The notes under the pieces are model-generated. The model was not told the origin of the DNA. It saw nothing but the letters and a program-made list of their open reading frames with translations, and ran no database searches. Below are positions 34,290 through 47,700 of a DNA stretch of 64,000 nucleotides, piece by piece; within the stretch, counting starts at the first letter, position 1; every line of letters begins with the position of its first letter. This stretch comes from Apostichopus japonicus. Its lineage: Eukaryota > Echinodermata > Holothuroidea > Aspidochirotida > Stichopodidae. The position numbers and the translations under genes were made by a program. The stretch is taken from positions 36,764,168-36,828,167 of the forward strand of contig NC_092569.1 in NCBI RefSeq assembly GCF_037975245.1. Direction: 5' to 3'.

Positions 34290-34720
34290 TGGAGTATCCC
34301 CTTAATACACATCTAGCAGATAGATCTAGCAGATAGAAGCGTTGATTGGGGTATCCCCTTAATACACATCTAGCAGATAGATCTAGCAGATAGAAGCGTT
34401 GATTGGGGTATCCCCTTAATACACATCTAGCAGATAGATCTAGCAGATAGAAGCATTGATTGAGGTATGATAACACACATCTAGCAGATAGATCTAGAAG
34501 ATAGAAGAGTTGAATGGGGTATCCCCATAATACACATCTAGAGGATAGAAGCGTTGAATGGGGTATCCCCATAATACACATCTAGAGGATAGAAGCGTTG
34601 AATGGGGTATCCCCATAATACACATCTAGAGGATAGAAGTGTTGAATGGGGTATCCCCTTGATACACATCTAGCAGATAGATCTAGAGCATAGAAGCGTT
34701 GATTGAGGTATGATAACACA
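34290..34720. repeat. 46/59-bp minisatellite
   Basis: Units of about 59 bp (TAGCAGATAGATCTAGCAGA, TAGAAGCGTTGATTGGGGTA, TCCCCTTAATACACATC) and a shorter 46-bp form lacking one TAGATCTAGCAGA block. Eight or so copies lie downstream of YEATS2. Confidence 0.88.
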
Positions 34721-34833
34721 AACCTAACAAGTACTGTTTACCTACATGGCCCAAATGGCTTTTCCTCAGATAATTCTAAATAACCTTTCTCTTGGAAGCA
34801 TATATTTCTAAAACAGAAGATCTCAAAATTAAG

Positions 34834-34960
34834 AATGTTTAGATGCAACTTACAAGGCCTGGGAAGTGCCATTTCTGGAAATCTGGTTTTGTCAAAAAAT
34901 GTCTTGCTATGCTACGTGCCAACTGATGGTGGTGCTCTGCTTGGATACTGTCATGTTGCT
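34834..34960 (+). repeat. Dispersed repeat copy C
   Basis: AATGTTTAGATGCAACTTAC, AAGGCCTGGGAAGTGCCATT and GATGGTGGTGCTCTGCTTGG match copies at 17716 and 18776. Truncated, with no terminal repeats seen. Confidence 0.6.
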
Positions 34961-35076
34961 CCCTTTTGGGAAATGGCCCACCACTACATGTTTCTTAAAA
35001 AAGGCCCACCCATTAAAGTATAGTGTTTATGGTAATGTACATCTGTGATACCAGTTATTATTCCAATACCATGAAA

Positions 35077-35470
35077 ATACATATCTCAGTAATAGAAGCA
35101 TTTATTGAGATATCCCATAAATACATATCTCCGTAATAGAAGCATTTATTGACATATCCCATAAATACATATCTCCGTAATAGAAGCATTTATTGACATA
35201 TCCCATAAATACATATCTCAGTAGTAGAAGCATTTATTAACATATCCCATAAATACATATCTCAGTAATAGAAGCATTTATTGACATATCCCATAAATAC
35301 ATATCTCCGTAATAGAAGCATTTATTGACATATCCCATAAATACATATCTCAGTAATAGAAGCATTTATTGACATATCCCATAAATACATATCTCAGTGA
35401 TAGAAGCATTTATTGACATATCCCATAAATACATATCTCAGTAATAGAAGCATTTATTGACCCCATATCC
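35077..35470 (-). repeat. 44-bp minisatellite carrying tandem AATAAA signals (YEATS2 3' UTR side)
   Basis: Nine copies of a 44-bp unit (plus strand ATACATATCTCAGTAATAGA, AGCATTTATTGACATATCCC). On the YEATS2 sense strand every unit reads CAATAAATGC or close to it, so nine AATAAA poly(A) hexamers are spaced 44 bp apart. They start about 168 nt after the YEATS2 stop codon. One further AATAAA lies nearer the stop at 35540-35545. Confidence 0.88.
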
Positions 35471-35625
35471 CATATGTAGGGAAGCAAACATTTATTCAAA
35501 CCTGAATCCTAGTATGTATTTCAATACAAACTTCCCGTCTTTATTTAAACCATGGTGCACACATGTTCAGCAGACTAAATCCAGAGATGCCAAGTCAATG
35601 GAATTGTGGAATAGTCAGACCTGCT

Positions 35626-35749
35626 TCAGCTCTTCTGATTGGACGGTACCTCATTCTTGACTCCTAGTTTTTGGTTTGTTAGGAAGTCCAGCAGTTTGGT
35701 TTCTCTAATAGCCTGGTAAATATGAGCTGGATGAATCTCGCTGGGTATC
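35626..35749 (-). CDS. YEATS2: YEATS2 last exon (histone fold end, stop)
   Basis: 124 nt ending in TGA (35628-35626). Acceptor TCATTCTAG. Encodes [20 protein letters not shown], then [10 protein letters not shown] and a short polar tail. One base plus the preceding two-base overhang keeps frame across the 3.85-kb intron. Confidence 0.85.
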
Positions 35750-38700
35750 CTAGAATGAATTGATGAAACGAAGAGAGAAAGGAAAATAACAAGCACCAGT
35801 AAGTTCCAGGTGTTTATATTCAAACAGACGACTTTCAGAAATTTATCAACCCTGACCAATAACATGGATGATGAAGTACCATAGACACCCTCAAAAATGT
35901 TAGTGGCATGATGCAAACTTTAATAATTTGGCCTACTGCCACCTATTTCAGATGCACCTATATCAGATGCACCTATATATGTCCAGCCTATATACTTAAC
36001 CAAAGACTTCTTGTGCTGTACTTCTTTACAGCTTCAAATTGGGTCCTTTAACTATTTTTTTTGTATGTAATACTGAGCATGTCAGCTACATGTCACAATG
36101 CTTGCACACTTTATACCTCATCAACAATCCATGGAATCCAGGCAGCATGGAACACAAATTATAAACTGCAAACACTATACTACTAAACTTTAGGTACACT
36201 AGGAATCCTATCAACATTTTCAGTATTAGATGATACAATTCCCCATTGAAGGATGGCTCCCCTACTGACAGTGACTGCCTGACTGTAAAGGGAGATTTAC
36301 AGAAGCCATGCACCCTATTACATCATATATAAACACTGTCCCTATTACACCCATACAAACACTGCACCTTTATACAAACATACACACACTGCACCCTCTT
36401 ACATCACATAAACACCACACCCTATTACACCCATACAAGCACTGCACCCTTTACCATCCATACACTCACTGCACCCTATATCATCCATACACTCACTGCA
36501 CCCTATAACATCCATACACTCACTGCACCCTATAACATCCATACACTCACTGCACCCTATAACATCCGTACACTCACTGCACCCTATATCATCCATACAC
36601 TCACTGCACCCTACTCCATCCGTACACTCACTGCACCCTATATCATCCATACACTCACTGCACCCTACTCCATCCATACACTCACTGCACCCTACTCCAT
36701 CCATACACTCACTGCACCCTACTCCATCCATACACTCACTGCACCCTATACCATCCATACACTCACTGCACCCTACTCCATCCATACACTCACTGCACCC
36801 TATAACATCCATACACTCACTGTACCCTATAACATCCATACACTCACTGCACCCTATAACATCCATACACTCACTGCACCCTACTTCATCCATACACTCA
36901 CTGCACCCTACTCCATCCATACACTCACTGTACCCTATATCATCCATACACTCACTGTACCCTATAACATCCATACACTCACTGCACGCTACTCCATCCA
37001 TACACTCACTGCACCCTATAACATCCATACACTTACTGTACCCTATAACATCCATACACTCACTGCACCCTATATCATCCATACACTCACTGCACACTAC
37101 TCCATCCATACACTCACTACACCCTACTCCATCCATACACTCACTACACCCTATAACATCCATACACTCACTGCACCCTACTCCATCCATACACTCACTG
37201 CACCCTATAACATCCATACACTCACTGCACCCTATATCATCCATACACTCACTGCAACCTATAGCATCCATACACTCACTACACCCTACTCCATCCATAC
37301 ACTCACTGCACCCTATAACATCCATACACTCACTGCACCCTATATCATCCATACACTCACTGCACCCTATAACATCCATACACTCACTACACCCTATATC
37401 ATCCATACACTCACTGCACCCTACTCCATCCATACACTCACTGCACCCTATAACATCCATACACTCACTGCACCCTATATCATCCATACACTCACTGCAC
37501 CCTATAACATCCGTACACTCACTGCACCCTATATCATCCATACACTCACTACACCCTACTCCATTCGTACACTCACTGCACCCTACAACATCCATACACT
37601 CACTGCACCCTATATCATCCATACACTCACTGAACCCTATAACATCCGTACACTCACTGCACCCTATAACATCCATACACTCACTACACCCTACTCCATC
37701 CATACACTCAATGCACCCAATAACATCCATACACTCACTGCACCCTATATCATCCATACACTCACTGCACCCTATAACATCCATACACTCACTACACCCT
37801 ATATCATCCATACACTCACTGCACCCTACTCCATCCATACACTCACTGCACCCTATAACATCCATACACTCACTGCACCCTATATCATCCATACACTCAC
37901 TGCACCCTATAACATCCGTACACTCACTGCACCCTATATCATCCATACACTCACTGCACCCTACTCCATCCATACACTCACTGCACCCTATAACATCCAT
38001 ACACTCACTGCACCCTATATCATCCATACACTCACTGCACCCTACTCCATCCATACACTCACTGCACCCTACTCCATCCATACACTCACTGCACCCTACT
38101 CCATCCATACACTCACTACACCCTATAACATCCATACACTCACTGCACCCTACTCCATCCATACACTCACTGCACCCTATAACATCCATACACTCACTGA
38201 ACCCTATAACATCCATACACTCACTGCACCCTATAACATCCATACACTCACTGCACCCTACTCCATCCATACACTCACTGCACCCTACTCCATCCATACA
38301 CTCACTGTACCCTATATCATCCATACACTCACTGCACCCTACTCCATCCATACACTCACTACACCCTACTCCATCCATACACTCACTGCACCCTATAACA
38401 TCCATACACTCACTACACCCTATATCATCCATACACTCACTGCACCCTACTCCATCCATACACTCACTACACCCTACTCCATCCATACACTCACTACACC
38501 CTATAACATCCATACACTCACTGCACCCTACTCCATCCATACACTCACTACACCCTACTCCATCCATACACTCACTGCACCCTATAACATCCATACACTC
38601 ACTGCACCCTATATCATCCATACACTCACTGCACCCTATAACATCCATACACTCACTACACCCTATATCATCCATACACTCACTGCACCCTACTCCATCC

Positions 38701-41700
38701 ATACACTCACTGCACCCTATAACATCCATACACTCACTGCACCCTACTCCATCCATACACTCACTGCACCCTACTCCATCCATACACTCACTACACCCTA
38801 TAACATCCATACACTCACTGCACCCTACTCCATCCATACACTCACTGCACCCTATAACATCCATACACTCACTGTACCGTATAACATCCATACACTCACT
38901 GCACCCTATAACATCCATACACTCACTGCACCCTACTCCATCCATACACTCACTGCACCCTACTCCATCCATACACTCACTGTACCCTATATCATCCATA
39001 CACTCACTGCACCCTACTCCATCCATACACTCACTACACCCTACTCCATCCATACACTCACTGCACCCTATAACATCCATACACTCACTACACCCTATAT
39101 CATCCATACACTCACTGCACCCTACTCCATCCATACACTCACTACACCCTACTCCGTCCATACACTCACTACACCCTATAACATCCATACACTCACTGCA
39201 CCCTACTCCATCCATACACTCACTACACCCTACTCCATCCATACACTCACTGCACCCTATAACATCCATACACTCACTGCACCCTATATCATCCATACAC
39301 TCACTACACCCTATATCATCCATACACTCACTGCACCCTACTCCATCCATACACTCACTGCACCCTATAACATCCATACACTCACTGCACCCTATATCAT
39401 CCATACACTCACTGCAACCTATAACATCCATACACTCACTACACCCTACTCCATCCATACACTCACTGCTCCCTACTCCATCCATACACTCACTGCAACC
39501 TATAACATCCATACACTCACTGCACCCTATAACATCCATACACTTACTGCACCCTATATCATCCATACACTCACTGCACCCTACTCCATCCATTCACAAA
39601 CCTGTTTTGTTGTTGTGAGTCATATGCTGCTTTGTGAGACTTGTGAAGTATCTCTGAGAGAAAACATTTGGTAGCCTGAAAAAAATGGAAAATGGAAATT
39701 CCAAGATAAATAGATAAATACAAACAGGAGGGCAGTGCCAAGATTTGAAGCGGAACTTATTATCATAGGTAATGACTCCCAAACATTAATAGTTTCGGGT
39801 ACGAAATATAAGTTAGTTGAGTAATTTAAACATGGTACTAATGCGACTTATTTGCATGATCAAATTAATTAGGACTATTGTTATTCAAACTTAAGGTAGA
39901 GTTTACTGCATGGGACTATGGTGAAGACCAAGAACAAAGCAAATGATGTAAAATGTCACATTCTGTTTGAGACATTTATTTCTGAGATATGTTAAATTGC
40001 AAGCACAGAGTAATGTGATTAAAGTAACATATCTCATAAAGGGTTCTCAAAGTCTTGAAATTATCTAAAAGTTTACAAATTGTAAACTTAACAACTGCTC
40101 TCCACTTCTTTGCAAAAATTCATTCTTTAGAAACAAGATAACCATAGTCAAACAACACATCATGATATAAAAGTCCTGATTCCAATTTGATATGTTACTA
40201 AATTTATTCAGCAATTCTTCCCGGTTTTATTTCAAAAGAGCATGTGTAAAACTTCAAAGTTGCCGTAAACAAATAGAAGTTGAACATTCAGGTTATATCA
40301 ATCCTTCAAATTTAATCCATTAACAAAAACTTATCTCATTTCATTTCATATAATCAAGATGTTCAATATTGAATGTATTTGACCAATTCTCACAAATGTG
40401 AAGAAAAATTTCATTTTATTCATGCATTATTTTTTATTCAACTTTGTGGGACTGCATGTGTGTGTGTAGAGGGATTGAGTTTTGCCAATTTTGAGCTATG
40501 CAAGTCATTTTGTGAATCAGCCTCTGAAAAGTAAAATCTTTTATCAGCTTAAAAGTTAACTTACAGCAGAAATCATCTCCTCAACGACTGGAGCATACAC
40601 ACCCTCCGACACTTCCAAAGAGTCAAAGTGGATTCCAATCTATGGGAATTATAAAGAAACAATATGTGGTGTGCTGGGTGAACACTGTCAATCTGTTTAT
40701 TGACTGGAATCCTGTCAGATGTAGCCTGTCTATCTGACTGGGAATTACCGTTACTTTGTACATACTAAGCATCACCTCTTTACATTTGCAAGCTTTTTTA
40801 ACATGTGTTCCTTTGTTCCTGGGGTTTAGTGATTGCCTGCCACTTGTAACTTGTCTTAGTGCTGCCTACAGATGCAAGTTTCATTACCAGGGGTTTAGTG
40901 ATTGCCTGCTACTACCAGCATAGGATGCATAGGATCCAGCTATGCTGTGGATCACCAGTACAGTATACTCCTGCTCCTTTCCAACTTTCAAATGTGGAGG
41001 AGTCTTTCCCTCATCTGTTAGTTTGACACTTCGTATATGTCAGTATTTGTATCATTACATTAAGACATCATCCGAGATGCCCACTTTGGGGCAGAACACT
41101 TTTAAATAATCCATGAGTATTTTTATTATCTCAAAACTTTTCCACATATGCTGCTTTATATGACATGTTATCATTCCATCCTCAATGATCGGTTGCAACA
41201 GCTTCACATAAACTTTGGTCATTTATTTATACTAATTATCTTTGCAACACAGAAATTTTGTAGTTTCCATCAAGCCTCCCTTAGTAAATTATATCCCATC
41301 ATAGCAGTTTCCATCAAGCCTCCCTTAGTGAATGAGATCCCATCATAGTAGTTTCCATACTGAACTTTTTGGAGTCACCAATGGTTAATTTATAGGCTTT
41401 GTAGCCTAACACTTACAAACTAACCCCAAGGGCAAGATCTGTTACCCTCTAGCCAAATCTAGCATGAGTCCAATCACTTAACATGATATAACACAAACCT
41501 TATTAGTTTCATCTGTTACAAACTGTGCAGCATGACTTTGTGGGATCCTAATTCTCTGCTCCACCCTTGCTTCTTCCTCCACCTTGATCTCTCTCTTGGT
41601 GACCTGTTTCTTCCTCCCACCAGGAGAGACGGAGACCACATCTATCAGTACGATGTCATCATCTGCATCCATCTCTTTAGATTTCTGTACATCTTGAAGA

Positions 41701-44700
41701 GCTTTACACCAATCGTCAGGAATGGAATATGTAGGTTTTCTGAGAATACCTTCAGTTGAAAGACATCAAAAACAAATTCTTTTTACTGCAGCTTTGCTGT
41801 AATTTCTGATGCATCAGTGGCTAAATGTTTGAAACATTCAACCAAGTCCGAACAGAATTTATTAAAATATGCTCAATGGTTGGTATTCCCTTCAAATGAT
41901 TTGCTACATCAATTTGGTACACTTGTTGTGATGACACTGTCCATCCATCCCATAATATATCATGTTACTGCCCATTCAATCCCAAAATATATCATGTTAC
42001 TATCACTGCCCATCCATCCCATAATATATCATGTTACTATCACTGCCCATCCATCCCATAATATATCATGTTACTGCTCATTCAATCCCAAAATATATCA
42101 TGTTACTATCACTGTCCATTCATCCCATAATATATCATGTTACTATCACTGTCCATTCATCCCATAATATATCATGTTACTATCACTGCCCTTTCAAAAC
42201 CACCCTAATATAGAAACCAACATGTTGCTAATATTGCAGACCTATAATCTCACAATGCTTGCCACAAATATCTGCTTGCATAAATCAAGTTCTCACATGT
42301 ATTTTCTTGAATTAACGCACACATCAGTTATACTTGACTAGACACTGTGTTGCTAGAGTTAACACTTACCAATATCTGTCAAGCATTTGTTCTGGCACCT
42401 GTGGCTCTTGGAATCCTCTGTTCGGTAAAAGACACCGCATAAATCACAACCTTTAATAGTGTCACGATACAGATCTGAAAATAAAGAGCAAAGAAAAGAA
42501 CGAATGAGCAGAAATCTATCAATGCTCATGCACATGTACTGTGTCCCTATTTTAACATAACTCTATACTAGTCAATAACTGTCTCAGAGGATATGTAGCT
42601 TTAATACATGTTCACATAACTCTATACTATATACAAAGTCCATAACTGTCTCAGACTCTCAGAGGATATGTAGCTTTAATACATGTTGACATAACTCTGT
42701 ACTATATACAAAGTCCATAACTGTCTCAGACTCTCAGAGGATATGTAGCTTTAATACATGTTCACATAACTCTATACTATATACAAAGTCCATAACTGTC
42801 TCAGACTCTCAGAGGATATGTAGCTTTAATACATGTTGACATAACTCTATACTATATACAAAGTCCATAACTGTCTCAGACTCTCAGAGGATATGTAGCT
42901 TTAATACATGTTCACATAACTCTATACTATATACAAAGTCCATAACTGTCTCAGACTCTCAGAGGATATGTAGCTTTAATACATGTTGACATAACTCTAT
43001 ACTATATACAAAGTCCATAACTGTCTCAGACTCTCAGAGGATATGTAGCTTTAATACATGTTGACATAACTCTATACTATATACAAAGTCCATAACTGTC
43101 TCAGACTCTCAGAGGATATGTAGCTTTAATACATGTTGACATAACTCTATACTATATACAAAGTCCATAACTGTCTCAGACTCTCAGAGGATATGTAGCT
43201 TTAATACAAGTTCACATAACTCTATACTATATACAAAGTCCATAACTGTCGCAGACTCTCAGAGGATATGTAGCTTTAATACATGTTCACATGACTCTGA
43301 GTAATATTAGGTAAGTTAAGACACATTTTAATACCTGTATCCCGTGGAGTGTAGCCGTGTTGTATTTAATCTTAGTCTGAGTAATATTAGGTAAGTTTAG
43401 ACACATTTTAATACCTGTATCCCGTGGAAGTTGTTTTTTATCTTAGTTTGAGTAATATTAGGTAAGTTTAGACATATTTTAATACCTGTATCCCGTGGAG
43501 TATAGCCGTGCTCTCGACACCATTTCATTATCTTCTTTGTGCTCCATATCTTGACTTCCCAAAGAGCCACTACTTTATGGATGACTCTGTAAGCTGAGCG
43601 TCTCACATCCAGAGCTCTCTGCCACTCTGCTGCCCTCCTCTTACCCACAGGCCACGACTGAAACTCTTGTAAATTCAGGGCACTGTACGGTAGTTCTTCT
43701 ATCTCTGTAACAGAAAGTCAATGTACAAATGTTATTCAAACATGAAATATTTTAGTTATGAATTAAATTGCCTATATGAATATTTGGTGCAATGATAAGG
43801 TAGCTTTTGTTTCATTCCAAGTACAGCATAATTAGTGATGAAATTGAAACAAAAGATAGACTTACTCCTGTTTTCACTGAAAAGTGGTCTAACTTTGACT
43901 ATGTTTTCAATCAGTTGCTCCATCGTCTCTACTTGATACAAAGAGATGCCGTCTGTTACTTTTAGATTGAGCTTGGCACACCATCTTAGAAGCTGAGGCT
44001 GATCGAGGTAAGTTTGAGCTTTGGCTGGTGGAGCAGCAGCAATTTGCTGGATTCTGGATTCAGTCCCTGATTCTTGCTTAATCCTGACAGCTCCTACTAC
44101 TGCTGTCCCAGGGGTAGAAGACCTAGCAGATTGGGTGACCATTAAAGATGAGGAGGAACTTGCTGCAGGCTGTGATGATGATGATGACCCTGATACCATC
44201 AACATAGATGATGGCCCTGATGGAGAACTTTTGACAGTTTCTCCCAGTGACCCTTGACCTACGATTGGCTTTGAGGAAGGACTAGCGGCTGTTGGTGAAG
44301 TTAACTTAGTAATGATGACTCGACTAGTTGGATCAGCCAGTCGGGTTATTGCTCGGCTTTCTGTTGCCAATGTAGATGAGATCTCTTGCTTCATTAATGG
44401 ATCAGCAGAGACTTTGAGGACACCATCTTGTGGATTCTTCACTGGTAGTCCTTGGATGGTAGTTGACTGCGGTGAGATTATTCGAGATGTTATTTGCTTG
44501 TTAGAGATGGTCTGTGGAGTGGTAATCAGCTGTAGGGGTGGTGGTCCCTTCATCTTGGATACTTCAGGGTAGTCATCAATTGGTTCAGCTTTGATGGTGA
44601 TCTTTTCCTCACCTCCTTTCTCTGTGACAGTCACAACCTGGACGGCACCGATAGCTTTCCTGGGATCCTTTAACTGAGGAGGAGGTTTCCCATCAGATGG

Positions 44701-47700
44701 TAGTTTCTTGATGTGAACTGCTTGTTGCTGCTGCAGTCCTTCTAACTTCGTTCCATCTTGGTTGACCTCTTTCTTGATGAGGATGGTGGAAGCTGCTTGG
44801 GAAGCAGAAGGAGGTGGTTTTATTGGACTCAATCCTGGAAGACGAGCGTACGAGGTAGTGGCAGGCGATCTTGTCTTGGTAACAATCACTTCGTTTAACA
44901 CTGCTGTTGTTTGTGGCGATGGCTTTACTCCAGCTACTGTCTCGGTAAGGGTTCGTGTAATTTCTACGGTACCTTCTGAAACTGGCAGAGTCTGGGCAGG
45001 CTCTGTCAGCACCCTCTTAGCTCCCTGGGGCAATGACATCACCTGAAGACTCTTACCACTGCTTGTCCTTGTCGGTGAGGTTGTGGGTGACTGCAATATA
45101 ATAGTCTGAGCTTGGGAAAGTTTGCTCTGTGACTGCCCTTGTGCACTTGTTGTTGGAGTTACAGATTTTCCTAGTTGTGCTTGAGACACTGTGATTTTTT
45201 GGATACCAGGACCAACTTGAGTGTTTGCAGGCTTTGGCTGGGATGGCATACGCTGGACCAATATGACTCCCCCGGACGGGGGCCTTGCTAGTTGGCTCTT
45301 AATATCTGGCAACAGAGAAACCCCACCAGATTGTGATGTTTTAGCTATACCTGCTGACTGGACTACCTTAGTGAGAGGTGGTTTCCCTACTGCACCACTT
45401 GTAGGTATTACTGGGATGGTTCCCTTACCAGCTGTCACAACAGGTTGAGCACCAACAGCCTTGGGAAGGGTTGTAGACGATTTAGACTTTGTTTGTGGTT
45501 GTGCTGTTCTTGCTGGTGATGGCACCTGTTGAATCTGGACAATGCTTCCAGGTGGAAGTGGTGGAACGATGGAACCCTGAGGTAAAATCAGGACATTACT
45601 TGGAGACAGAAATGAAGACTTGCCCTTTCCTCCAGTTGTTTTAGCAGTTGTCTTTTGGATAGTCTTACCACCTCCTGGTTGTTGGGTGGAGGCTTGAGCA
45701 AAGACTTGATGAGGTATCAAGATCACCTTCCCTTGAAGGTTTGGATCGGTTGATTTAGCGGTGATGTAGTACTGAGCACCAGGGGGAGTGTTGGATACCA
45801 CCTGAAGACTTCCAGCACTAGTAGATGGCGTACTCCCTTTCTGTGAACCCAGGAGAGATTTGACAGTCTGACGACCCAGAAGGGTCATCTGTGAAGGTCC
45901 AGCTGATGATTTAGCTGTGGATTGACCAATTGCCTTCAATGATGGTAGAGTGGCCTTGGATTTCGATACAATCTTTGATGGTGTGCTTTGTAAAGGTGCA
46001 ACACCAAAGCCCATAGTCATGGCAGACTTAGATGTTGATACTTTCTTTCCTTGTTGCACCTCCAACAATTTACCCTCCTCTATCCTCCATGAGAGACCGC
46101 TCTTACCCTCACCAATCTTTTTACCTGTCGAGTTTAGACTTGTGGAGAGAGACAGCTTAGGCATATCTAAGATAGATCTTGCAGTTTTGGTGATTGTAGA
46201 AGAAAGACTTGTTTCTGATGATGTGGGAAGGACTTGAATAAACTTTCCCTCTGTTTGATCAGGAGATCTGCCAGTAGGGTTAACGATCATTCCCGACTGT
46301 ATCTGTACTTTATTCGTCAAGCTTGGTGATGGGGTCGATGAACGAGAGGCAACACCTGCATAGTGAGAGAGGAACATATTTATATAAAGTTAAATTTATA
46401 GATGTTTTTAGCAAATATAATGTCTCCAAAATGTACAGGAATGGAAGCTATGTAATATTAGTATGGGATAAATAGAAGACATTAATACAGGTATAACATG
46501 GTATTAAACTAACAACCAATTTTTTATTTAGAAACAAAATGGATAATTTGTTTTGTCTACAATATGCATTATTAAGATGATATTAATATAATGACTCTGC
46601 ATAACCATGAAAAAAAGTGAAAAGGAAAACTCAGCAGTCTTTTAATATTCAATGTAAAATAAACTTTTGAAGCAGAATGCTCTAGAGAGAGTAAATGTGA
46701 TGAAGAGCTCACCAAAACTATCTTCTAATGTGACTGGTGTTCCTCTACGACTGCTTCCTCTGGACATTTCAGAGATTGGACTCGATGCTGGAGTTGATCT
46801 CTGATCATCTGATGTTTGAGGGGATGAAGACTTGGTACTGAAGATGGAGGGACTGGACCTCAAGGAAGGCGGGGTACGAGAGAGTCCAGCTTTAAATCCT
46901 TCTCTGTAGTTGACCTTCGTTACTGTCGGAGTCGATGGTCGTGATAAAGTTGCTTCTTCCTCATCATATAAATAACGATCCAATTCAACGTCTACAATCT
47001 ATTAAATGTGATCAGAGTATAAAGGTGATGAAAGTAAAATGCCAACAACCTTAACATCTTTGATCTATGATATGTGACAGAGGGTTAAAGTACAATATTA
47101 GAATATTGATCTGCTGTTAATAACGTTAGAAATAGGCTTCGGTTCTACCAAATGTAATACTATTCATGATGATTAGATAACATATTTAAAGGAGACACAA
47201 ACCCTACCATATATTGGCTTTGATGATAGAGATAACTGTCATGAATCAGTTCCAAAAACAACTAAGAAAAATCTTATTCCATTAATTAGAAGATATGTGC
47301 TTAAGCTATTACTTGGTGACTTGATTCAGATTTACAAGATTGTGTATGGATTTGACAATTTATCCTCCACCGACTTTTTTATGTTTGCTAACAGTAGTTG
47401 CACCAGAGGTCATTGTCTTAAACTCCAAAAGTCACAAAGTAGGATTAATATTCGGCATAACTTTTTTTCTAATAGGGATGTGAATGAATGTAGTTGTTTG
47501 CATGAGAAAGTTGTATTGCAAGTAGTGTCAATGGGTTTAAGAATGCTTTGGAAGAGTACTGTAACGCTTTCCGCTTCGGTGTGTATAGTGAAGTACCCAG
47601 TTGGCAATTGAGGAAGGGGGTTGTAGAAAGAAACTCGAGGACACCGTTGAAAAGAAGTACACAAACAGTGCATTAAGAGTTTAAAAAGTATAATTAGACA

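Noticed and set aside
36399-39593. 1,064-codon and 635-codon ORFs as genes
   Set aside because: They are frames through a 27-bp tandem repeat inside a YEATS2 intron; unit length alone keeps them open and no start context, splice logic or known domain supports them.
43756-46377. Intronless 873-codon gene
   Set aside because: It is the large internal exon of YEATS2 read slightly past both splice sites; phases join it to neighbours.
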